This document shows, piece by piece, positions 8,357 to 15,634 of a stretch of 64,000 nucleotides of DNA (positions are counted from its first letter, which is position 1; each line of letters starts with the position of its first letter). Source of the stretch: Planctomycetia bacterium (GTDB taxonomy: Bacteria; Planctomycetota; Planctomycetia; Pirellulales; UBA1268). The notes under the pieces are model-generated. The model had not been told where the DNA came from. It worked only from the letters and a program-made list of their open reading frames with translations, and made no database searches. The translations under genes and the position numbers were made by a program. Location of the stretch: NCBI GenBank assembly GCA_026401035.1, contig JAPLNR010000063.1:124001-188000 (forward strand). Direction: 5' to 3'.

Positions 8357-8462
8357 GGACGGGAGTGTAACGCCTTCTATCTCTCGGAGGACTGCCAAGG
8401 ATGGATTTTTGATGATCTCCAAGTACAAGTAGATGATTCATCCCCACCAGCAAGGATCTGCC

Positions 8463-9878
8463 GTGTCACAGCAATCCGGTCCGCACCACGCATCGGGCGC
8501 AGCCCCGCAAAAGGCCTGGGGCGGCGTGTTTCAGCAGCCGACCGACAAACGCGTGGAGGCATTTTCGGAGAGCGTGTCGTTCGACAGGCGGCTCGCCGAC
8601 GACGACATCGACGGCTCGATCGCCCATTCGCAGATGCTCGCCGCCTGCGGCCTGATGACGCCCGCGGAGGCCGCCTCGATCGCGCAGACGCTCGAAGCGA
8701 TCCGGCAGGAGATCGCCGCGGGCACGTTCACGTTCACCGCGGCGAAGGAAGATATCCACCTGCACATCGAGTCGGAACTGACGGCGCGGCTCGGCGATGC
8801 CGGGCGAAAGCTCCACACGGCCCGGAGCCGCAATGACCAGGTGGCGACCGACCTCCGGCTCTACTGCCGGCGGGCGATCGATCGGATCGATCTGGGGCTG
8901 CTCGAACTGCAGCGGGCATTCCTCGGATTTGCGACCCGCGAGCAGGGCTTCGTCATCCCGGGCTACACCCACCTGCGGCGGGCGCAGCCGGTGCTGGCGT
9001 CGCATCAGTTGCTCTCGTGGTGCGAGAAATTCCAACGGGACCGCGACCGGCTGGCCGACTGCCGGAAGCGGACCAACATCCTGCCGCTCGGCTCTGGGGC
9101 GCTCGCCGGCTCGAGCCTGCCGATCGACCGGGAGCAGGTGCAACGGTCGCTCGGTTTCGAGGGCGTGGCGGCCAACAGCATCGATGGCGCGAGCGACCGC
9201 GACTTCGTCTGCGAGCTGGCGTTCGTGCTCTCGCTTGCCGCCGTGCATCTGTCGCAGTGGGCCGAGGAGTGGATCCTCTACAGCACGCAGGAGTTCGGCT
9301 TCATCGTGCTGCCCGAGGGCTTCTGCACGGGCAGTTCGATCATGCCGCAGAAGATCAATCCCGACGTGCTCGAACTGGTCCGCGGCAAGTCGGCGCGGAC
9401 GATCGGCAACGTGCAGGCGCTGCTGGTGCTCCTGAAGGGCCTGCCGACCGCCTACAACCGGGACCTGCAGGAAGACAAGGAAGCGATCTTCGACTCGATC
9501 GACACGCTCGAGGGGCTGCTCGGCGTGGCGGCGCCGCTGGTGGCCGGCACGCAGTTCGACCGGGCGCGGGTGACCGCGACGATCGAGCGTGGGCACCTCG
9601 ACGCCACGAGCCTGATGGAGGCGCTGATCGCCGCGGGCGTGCCGCAGCGCACCGCCCACGAAACGGTCGGGCATCTGGTCAGACGGGCCATGTCAAAAGG
9701 CGTGTCGCTGGCGGAGCTTTCCGATGAGGAGTTTTCCGCAGACTATGCCGGCTGGGATGTCACGTTCCGCGGGGCACTGGGGGCCTCCCGGGCGGTTGAG
9801 CGGATGGTCAGTTTCGGCTCGACAGCGCCGGCCCGGGTTGCCGACCAACTAGCGGTATGGCAGCGTCGCTTGGCATAG
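8463..9878 (+). CDS. argH: Argininosuccinate lyase
   Basis: Splits argininosuccinate into arginine and fumarate, the last step of arginine synthesis. The fumarase-superfamily signature GSSIMPQKINPD is intact, and TARSRNDQVATD, PGYTHLRRAQPV and the catalytic-region His are present. Length from this start is 471 residues, close to the family norm. GTG at 8463 follows AAGGA at good spacing; ATG at 8433 is an in-frame alternative without a visible ribosome-binding site. The 3' end overlaps the next gene by 22 nt. No other arg gene is in the window. Confidence 0.95.
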   Translation: MSQQSGPHHASGAAPQKAWGGVFQQPTDKRVEAFSESVSFDRRLADDDIDGSIAHSQMLAACGLMTPAEAASIAQTLEAIRQEIAAGTFTFTAAKEDIHLHIESELTARLGDAGRKLHTARSRNDQVATDLRLYCRRAIDRIDLGLLELQRAFLGFATREQGFVIPGYTHLRRAQPVLASHQLLSWCEKFQRDRDRLADCRKRTNILPLGSGALAGSSLPIDREQVQRSLGFEGVAANSIDGASDRDFVCELAFVLSLAAVHLSQWAEEWILYSTQEFGFIVLPEGFCTGSSIMPQKINPDVLELVRGKSARTIGNVQALLVLLKGLPTAYNRDLQEDKEAIFDSIDTLEGLLGVAAPLVAGTQFDRARVTATIERGHLDATSLMEALIAAGVPQRTAHETVGHLVRRAMSKGVSLAELSDEEFSADYAGWDVTFRGALGASRAVERMVSFGSTAPARVADQLAVWQRRLA

Positions 9879-11950
9879 CGCGGAGTCTTCTCGGCATCGT
9901 CCTGGTGGTCGGGCTGCCGTCGGCCGTCCGGGCCGCCGAAACCGTGGCCCCAGCCGTTGCAGCCGAACGGCTCGATCCGTTGGCGCAGGCCATCGTCGAC
10001 TCGCTCGCCTCCCCGCCGCAGACCACGCCGCGGCAACTGCTCGACGCCGCGATCAAGACCAACGACGTCGAGGCGTTCGCGGCGTCGCTCGGGTATTTCA
10101 ACCAGCTCGTACAGGCAATCGCGGATGCGGGCGACGGCCGGGCAGCGCTGCTGGCCAATCTCGGCGACAAAGCCGATCAGGGGGCGCTCCTTCGGCTCGA
10201 GCGAACGCTCGGGGCCCGCGTGGCCGAGGTGCCGCCTGTCGTGCAGGCGATCCGCGATGCAGCGGCCCTGAGGCGCCGTGATCCGAAGGAACTCGCCCAG
10301 GCGATCGAGGATCTGCGCAGCGACTCCTTCAAGACCCGCGCCGCGGCCACCGATCGGCTCGGCCGCACGGGAGTCGACGCGCTGCCGGCGCTTATCGATC
10401 TCCTGCAGTCGTCCGACCCCGCGGGGGAACGGCCGCGGGAGATCGCGCGGGGGCTCGTCCGCGACTGCGGCGCCGACGGCAGGCGGGCGCTCGTCGCCTG
10501 GCTCGGCACCCCTGACATCGCCCACTGGCCCGGCGTGATCGCGGCTCTCGACGCCACCGATGACGACGATGTCTACGAGTTTTTTCTCGCCCCGGCACTC
10601 GTGGTGGGCACGCCACCGGAAGTTCGTGACCGCGCCCTCGCGGCGCTCCAGCGGCATGCGGCCCGATGCGCACCGGACGAAGATCCCGCGGTCTGGCAGC
10701 CGCCCACGCAGGCCACGGCCGTCGCGCTGCTCGTCCGGCGGCTCGACGCGGTGCTTTCGCCGCCCCCCTACTCGACCACCGGCGGGGCTCGTCACGGCAT
10801 CGCCCGACATGACGTGGCCAGGTATCACGAGGCTGGCAACATCACCGCCCGGGATCGTGAGGCCGCGCATCTGGCCCGCGATCTGGCCGCCCTCAACGCC
10901 GACGAGCCACAGGCCGTCCGACTCGTGCTGCTGACGCAGGTGGAGTCGCTGCTCGCACAGGTGGAGCGGCCCACGCCGACCGATTTCCTTGCGGCACTGC
11001 GCGGCCCCGAGGGAGTCGACGTGGAGGCGATTGCCGACGTCCTCGACATGGCCGTGGCCCGCGGGATGTTCAAGGCGGCCGCCGCCACGGCCGGGGCGCT
11101 CGCCTCTGTCGCGGCCTCGGACGACAAGCCGGCGGCTGAATCGCGGGCCCTGCCGCCGGCCGCCCGCAGGGCCCTCGTGCGGGCGCTCGATGTCCCGGAC
11201 TTCGCGCTCCAGTTCCATGCCGCCAGCACGCTTGCCCTGGCCGGAAGCGACCCGCCCTATCCCGGTTCGAGCCGCGTCATCGAGGTGCTGCGGCATGCCG
11301 CCACCTCCACCGGCATCGACCGGGTCGTCGTGGCGCACCCCGAAGCGGAGATCGTTCAGGCCCTCGCCACCGACGTCTCGCGGTTCGGCTACCAGACCGT
11401 CCGCGTGTCGACCGGTCGCGCTGCAGTCGCGGCGGCGCGGGAGCATCGCGACACGGTGCTGGTGATCCTCTCCGCGCGGATCATCCACCCGTCGGCCTAC
11501 GAGACGGCGCAGTTCATCCAACAGCAGCCATTCGGCGACATCCCCCCGATCCTCGTCGTGGTCGACCCGCTGGATGACGATCCACGCGGCCGATTCCTCA
11601 CGAAACTGCTCATGAAGTTCTCGGGGCTCGAATGCGTGTCGGTCGTCGACCGCCTCGACAGTTTTTTCGAGCCCGTGACCGATCCGAAAACCGGCGTGGC
11701 GACGCCCGCACGATTTCCGGAGGCGCTGGCCCACTTGGCCGGACCGCAGGCCAGCGACGCCCGAGCCCGCGCGGCGCGGGCGGCACTGCGGCTCGAGCAG
11801 TCGCGGCAGGCGACCGCGCTGCTGACGGTGCTCGCCCAGAGGGGATGGGACGTGCCAAACCCCGCACAGTACAATCGGCAGCGAGACTCAAGCCCCGTTC
11901 CCGACACCCCACCCCCCGCCGATGCTGCGCTCCCCCAGCCAACCCGGTGA
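9857..11950 (+). CDS. Exported HEAT-like protein with C-terminal pseudo-receiver domain
   Basis: A 697-residue protein. The N-terminus (MAASLGIARSLLGIVLVVG, ending SAVRAAE) looks like a signal peptide. Helical HEAT/armadillo-like repeats follow (for example TRAAATDRLGRTGVDALPALIDLLQ). Around residues 490-600 a domain resembles a CheY-type receiver: VVVAHPEAEIVQALATDV, then VLVILSARIIHPSAYET, then IPPILVVVDP. The strand that should carry the phospho-acceptor Asp reads VILSARI, so phosphorylation is unlikely. It overlaps argH by 22 nt and the sigma-54 activator by 29 nt, which suggests coupling with the regulator. The function is not known; the receiver assignment is by pattern only. Confidence 0.8.
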   Translation: MAASLGIARSLLGIVLVVGLPSAVRAAETVAPAVAAERLDPLAQAIVDSLASPPQTTPRQLLDAAIKTNDVEAFAASLGYFNQLVQAIADAGDGRAALLANLGDKADQGALLRLERTLGARVAEVPPVVQAIRDAAALRRRDPKELAQAIEDLRSDSFKTRAAATDRLGRTGVDALPALIDLLQSSDPAGERPREIARGLVRDCGADGRRALVAWLGTPDIAHWPGVIAALDATDDDDVYEFFLAPALVVGTPPEVRDRALAALQRHAARCAPDEDPAVWQPPTQATAVALLVRRLDAVLSPPPYSTTGGARHGIARHDVARYHEAGNITARDREAAHLARDLAALNADEPQAVRLVLLTQVESLLAQVERPTPTDFLAALRGPEGVDVEAIADVLDMAVARGMFKAAAATAGALASVAASDDKPAAESRALPPAARRALVRALDVPDFALQFHAASTLALAGSDPPYPGSSRVIEVLRHAATSTGIDRVVVAHPEAEIVQALATDVSRFGYQTVRVSTGRAAVAAAREHRDTVLVILSARIIHPSAYETAQFIQQQPFGDIPPILVVVDPLDDDPRGRFLTKLLMKFSGLECVSVVDRLDSFFEPVTDPKTGVATPARFPEALAHLAGPQASDARARAARAALRLEQSRQATALLTVLAQRGWDVPNPAQYNRQRDSSPVPDTPPPADAALPQPTR

Positions 11951-12980
11951 CGACACCACCTCGCCCATCAAAGGGCTGATCGGTGCGGGGGCGGCGATGC
12001 GGGAGGTCTACGCGATGACGCGGAAGGTGGCCGCGTCGAACGCCTCGGTGCTGCTCGTCGGCGAGACGGGCACCGGCAAGGAGCTCGTCGCCAAGGCGAT
12101 CCATCAGCTCTCGCCCCGGGGCAGCGGACCGTTCGTGCGGGTCAACTGCGGCGCGCTCTCCGAGAGCCTCCTGGAAAGCGAGCTCTTCGGCCACGTCCGC
12201 GGCTCGTTCACCGGCGCCATCGCCAACCGTACCGGCCGGTTCGAGGCCGCTCACACCGGCACGATTTTTCTCGACGAGATCAACTCCACCACGCCGAAGC
12301 TGCAGGTGAAACTCCTGCGGGTCTTGCAGGAGCGGGAGTTCGAGCGGGTGGGCGACACCGAAACGATCCGTGTCGACACGCGGGTGATCGCGGCGAGCAA
12401 TCGTGAACTGCTCGACGAGGTGGCGAAGGAGCACTTCCGCGAGGATCTCTACTATCGCCTCAATGTCGTGCCGATCTACCTGCCGCCGCTGCGGGCCCGC
12501 CGCGAAGACATCCCCGCGCTGCTGAGCCACTTCCTCGAACTCTACAACGAGGCCAACGACCGCTACGTCGTCCACCTCCAGAAGGAGGCGCTGGAGGCGC
12601 TGGCGAAGTACCACTGGCCGGGCAACGTCCGCGAACTGCAAAACGTCGTCGAGCGGTGCGTGGTGATGGCGACGGGCGACGAGATCACGATCGACCTCCT
12701 GCCACCGGCAATGCGGGGCGACAGACCGACCGTGTCGCTGCCCGGCCGGGGCGGCGACCTCGACAGCCTCGCCCGCGATCTCGTCGAACAGGGGATGAGC
12801 ACCGCCGCCCCCGACGACGAAAACCTTTTCGAGCGGGTGGTGAGCCGCGTGGAACGCGAACTGATCTCGCAGATGCTCGCCGCCTGCGACGGCGTGCAGC
12901 TCAAGGCCGCCGCCCGCCTGGGAATCAACCGCAACACGCTCCGCAAAAAACTCCTCGAGCACGGCCTCGAGGAAGAGTAG
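11922..12980 (+). CDS. Sigma-54-dependent transcriptional activator without receiver domain
   Basis: A bacterial enhancer-binding protein of 352 residues. After a 20-residue lead comes the AAA+ domain: Walker A GETGTGKE (47-54), the sigma-54 contact loop as GSFTGA (94-99, a Ser variant of GAFTGA), Walker B TIFLDEI (114-120) and WPGNVREL. The C-terminus is a Fis-type helix-turn-helix (LKAAARLGINRNTLRKKLLEHG). It lacks an N-terminal sensory domain, so it may be constitutive or controlled in trans, possibly with the overlapping pseudo-receiver protein. Targets are unknown. The TAG stop begins palindrome copy 6. Confidence 0.93.
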   Translation: MLRSPSQPGDDTTSPIKGLIGAGAAMREVYAMTRKVAASNASVLLVGETGTGKELVAKAIHQLSPRGSGPFVRVNCGALSESLLESELFGHVRGSFTGAIANRTGRFEAAHTGTIFLDEINSTTPKLQVKLLRVLQEREFERVGDTETIRVDTRVIAASNRELLDEVAKEHFREDLYYRLNVVPIYLPPLRARREDIPALLSHFLELYNEANDRYVVHLQKEALEALAKYHWPGNVRELQNVVERCVVMATGDEITIDLLPPAMRGDRPTVSLPGRGGDLDSLARDLVEQGMSTAAPDDENLFERVVSRVERELISQMLAACDGVQLKAAARLGINRNTLRKKLLEHGLEEE

Positions 12981-13117
12981 GACAGGCTTCAGCCTGTCAT
13001 GCTTTGCGCGCCAGGCCCGGAGGGCCGGGTTTGAGCCAGCAACCGGAGGTTGCCAAGCGAAAATCGGCTGGATGCCGATGTTTCGCGTGAAGCATGACAG
13101 GCTGAAGCCTGTCCTAC
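12977..13117. repeat. Inverted pair of stop-codon palindromes (copies 6 and 7) enclosing three GGA-loop hairpins
   Basis: Copy 6 (12977-13000, plus) and copy 7 (13093-13117, minus) end the convergent sigma-54 activator and lipA genes with their TAGs. The 92 nt between them are highly structured on the plus strand: GGCCC-GGA-GGGCC, GCAACC-GGA-GGTTGC and ATCGGC-TGGAT-GCCGAT are three perfect small hairpins, each with GGA in the loop. Outer arms CATGCTTTGCGCG and CGCGTGAAGCATG also pair imperfectly. The whole stretch could fold as a branched RNA in the 3' region of the activator transcript. Confidence 0.7.
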
Positions 13118-14055
13118 TCGGTCATCTCGCGGGCGTGGTAGCTCGACCGCACGAGCGGACCGGAGGCGACCTTCTTGAAGCCCATGCCGCGGGCGATCCC
13201 GCCGAGTTCATCGAATTCCTCCGGCGGCACGTAGCGATCGACCGGCAGCGAATCGAGCGTGGGCTGGAGATACTGGCCGAGCGTGAGAAAATCGACGCCG
13301 TGATCGAGCAGATCGGCGAAGACATCGAGCAGTTCGTCCCGGGTCTCGCCAAGCCCCAGCATCAGTCCGCTTTTCGTCTTCACGCTCGGCAGGATTTTTT
13401 TGGCGTCGGCGAGCAGTTGCAGCGTCCACGGATAGACGCTTTTGCGGCCGCGGACGGTGCGGTAGAGCCGCGGCACCGTCTCGGTGTTGTGGTTGAAGAC
13501 GTCGGGCTTCGATTCCATGAGCCGTTCGAGGGCGCCGTTCTTGCCGATAAAGTCGGGGACGAGCACCTCGATCGCCGCGCCGGTGGCCGCCCGCACGGCG
13601 TCGACCGTCCGCCGAAAGTGGTCGGCGCCACCATCCGGCAGGTCGTCGCGGGTAACGCTCGTGATCACGACATGCCTGAGGCCGAGCCGCTTGGCCGCCT
13701 CGGCCACCCGCTCGGGCTCGTCGTGCTCGAGTTCCTCGGTTTTTCCCTTCGGCACCGAGCAGAAGCCGCAGGGCCGCGTGCAGACATTGCCGAGAATCAT
13801 GAACGTCGCGGTGCCGGCCGACCAGCATTCGAGCCGGTTGGGGCATTTCGCCGACGAGCAGACCGTTTCGAGGTTCAGTTCCGCGATCAGGTGGGCCGTT
13901 TCAGCATGGCCGCCCCCCGGCGCAAGATTCTGCCGCAGCCACGGCGGCAGCCGGCGAACCGGCGCAGTGGCGGTCTGCGCGGGCGTCGTCTCGGCCACGA
14001 TGATCGGCAGGGAAACAAACGGCGTTGCTGCACTGCTATCCGACACGGCTGACAA
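13114..14055 (-). CDS. lipA: Lipoyl synthase
   Basis: A radical-SAM enzyme that inserts two sulfurs into protein-bound octanoyl groups. It carries both cluster motifs: the auxiliary cluster CSSAKCPNRLEC (consensus CxxxxCxxxxxC) and the radical-SAM CTRPCGFC (CxxxCxxC). The C-terminal RSSYHAREM supplies the conserved Arg-Ser-Ser that ligates the auxiliary cluster. The 313-residue length is typical. The start at 14055 overlaps the end of lipB by 20 nt, giving a lipB-lipA operon. The stop TAG is the edge of palindrome copy 7. Confidence 0.97.
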   Translation of the reverse strand: MSAVSDSSAATPFVSLPIIVAETTPAQTATAPVRRLPPWLRQNLAPGGGHAETAHLIAELNLETVCSSAKCPNRLECWSAGTATFMILGNVCTRPCGFCSVPKGKTEELEHDEPERVAEAAKRLGLRHVVITSVTRDDLPDGGADHFRRTVDAVRAATGAAIEVLVPDFIGKNGALERLMESKPDVFNHNTETVPRLYRTVRGRKSVYPWTLQLLADAKKILPSVKTKSGLMLGLGETRDELLDVFADLLDHGVDFLTLGQYLQPTLDSLPVDRYVPPEEFDELGGIARGMGFKKVASGPLVRSSYHAREMTE

Positions 14056-14851
14056 ACTCCGGATGGCTGGGGCCGGTATCGCGAATCGGCACCGGGAACC
14101 CCGACTGGATGTGTGACTGCGGAAAACCGAACACGTCGACCAGGTGCTGCACGAGCGCCGACCGGGCGTCTTGGAGGCGAACCTTCCGCTGCACGTCGGC
14201 CTCGACGGAACTCATCGCGGCCTGCATCGTACGCATTCCGGCGGCGGCGGCGACCGGCACGGTTCGCACCCGGTGAAAAAGCTCGAGTGCCGGCTGCACG
14301 TTCAGAAATCCACCGTGCCGGACGACCCCCCGGCGCACGGCAATCCCGACGGCAGCCAGCAGCCCGGTCCGACCAAAAATACCATGCGCTCGCGAATCCC
14401 GCGCAGCGCCGCAGCGGAGCGCCCGCACCGCCCCCTCGAGCCCGGTCTCGAAGCGTTCGAGATACGACCCGACGTCATAGCGACCGAAGCCGAGATCCTC
14501 GAGCTTCGCGAAAAGCGCGATGCCGACCTGCCCGGGGCCATGCAGCACCGCGCCGCCGCCTCGGCCGACGAATCGAATCTCGAGCCGCCGCGACCGCAGT
14601 TCGTCGTCCGTGAGATCGACATCGGTCCGCGATCCGAGCCGGCCGATCGTGATCACGGGATCGAGTTCATAGAGCACGAGCGTCGGCGGCCGGCCGGACG
14701 GCTCCGACACCTCCCACGCCAGCCGCTCGGCCATCGTCCAATAGGCATCGAGGCCGATCCGGCCTGCCAGCCAGACCGATAGCGGCCGCTGGACGCCGCC
14801 AGAGGGCGTCTCAGACATCTGCGTTTTGCCTGAAGGATCGGATCGGGTCAT
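14036..14851 (-). CDS. lipB: LipB-family octanoyltransferase homologue lacking the catalytic Cys/Lys
   Basis: A 271-residue member of the biotin/lipoate ligase fold beside lipA. The signature region RGGGAVLHGPGQVGI (about 97-111) and GIAVRRGVVRHGGFLNV (169-185) match LipB. In active LipB a Lys precedes the second block and a Cys sits in NPCGYAGM. Here the aligned positions read LLAAVG (Leu at about 164) and VPVAAAAGM (Ala at about 201), so both catalytic residues seem lost. It is longer than E. coli LipB (213 aa), with a C-terminal extension. It may act differently or serve as a non-catalytic partner. An alternative ATG lies at 14818. Confidence 0.85.
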   Translation of the reverse strand: MTRSDPSGKTQMSETPSGGVQRPLSVWLAGRIGLDAYWTMAERLAWEVSEPSGRPPTLVLYELDPVITIGRLGSRTDVDLTDDELRSRRLEIRFVGRGGGAVLHGPGQVGIALFAKLEDLGFGRYDVGSYLERFETGLEGAVRALRCGAARDSRAHGIFGRTGLLAAVGIAVRRGVVRHGGFLNVQPALELFHRVRTVPVAAAAGMRTMQAAMSSVEADVQRKVRLQDARSALVQHLVDVFGFPQSHIQSGFPVPIRDTGPSHPEFVSRVG

Positions 14852-14979
14852 ACCATGGTTGTAACGTCTTTCGAGGCTCCGGTTGTATTTTCAAAATCTG
14901 CGGAGTCAGCCGAATACGGTGGTGCAGCCAAGGCGTCCGTGAGTATGCTGGCGGCTTCCACCCCCCAAGGAGTGACATC

Positions 14980-15606
14980 GTGTTCTTGACGCCCAAAGCC
15001 TTTCGTATGGCGATACACGTGGTGTTGTTCATCGTCTGCCCGGCACTCCTCGCCGCGGCGGCCTGCGCCGAGGTTCCACCGACGGCGTCGCTGCCGGAAA
15101 TCTTCAACGGCCAGGACCTCGCCGGCTGGAAGGTCGTGGGCGAGCCCTACTGGAAGGTCGTCGATGGTGCGATCACCGGCGCCAACGACGCACAGAAGAA
15201 GGGCTCGATGCTCTACACAGAGAAGTCCTACGGCGACGCGATCATCGAGGGAGAGGTGCGGTTCAACGGCGAGATCGACAGCGGCATCATGGTGCGGAAG
15301 CCGGAACTGCAGGTGCAGATCGGAGTGTCGCGAAGCCTGAAGCGCGACATGACCTGCTCCTTCTATACGGGCAAGTATCCCGAGGAGGCCCGGGCGCCGA
15401 ACGCGGAGAAACTCCTCAAACCAGGTGAGTGGAACCGCATCCGGCTCGAGGCCAAGGGCGACACGTTCACTGTCTGGCTCAATGGCGAGCAGGTGTCGCA
15501 GTACACGAGCGAGAAATACCGGGAACCCGGCCCGATCGGCCTGCAGATCCATCCAGGCCTCGTGATGCAGGTCGAGTTTCGCGACCTGCGGGCGTTGGCC
15601 CGGTAA
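14980..15606 (+). CDS. Exported DUF1080 (3-keto-disaccharide hydrolase-like) protein
   Basis: A 208-residue protein. A signal peptide (VVLFIVCPALLAAAACAE) is followed by a single concanavalin-like DUF1080 domain: IFNGQDLAGWKVVGEPYWKV opens it, then DSGIMVRKPELQVQ, PGEWNRIRLEAKGDTFTVWLNGEQV and PGPIGLQIHPG close it. Known members bind or cleave 3-keto-glycosides; planctomycetes encode very many. The GTG at 14980 has an AAGGAG ribosome-binding site 8 nt upstream and is preferred over the ATG at 15007. It stands alone, divergent from lipB. Confidence 0.9.
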   Translation: MFLTPKAFRMAIHVVLFIVCPALLAAAACAEVPPTASLPEIFNGQDLAGWKVVGEPYWKVVDGAITGANDAQKKGSMLYTEKSYGDAIIEGEVRFNGEIDSGIMVRKPELQVQIGVSRSLKRDMTCSFYTGKYPEEARAPNAEKLLKPGEWNRIRLEAKGDTFTVWLNGEQVSQYTSEKYREPGPIGLQIHPGLVMQVEFRDLRALAR

Positions 15607-15634
15607 GGCTCCTGGCCGAACCCTGCAGCCGAAC

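Noticed and set aside
7091..8836. Plus-strand open frame of about 580 codons
   Set aside because: It is antisense to the DinG-like helicase and then overlaps the start of argH. No motif is seen.
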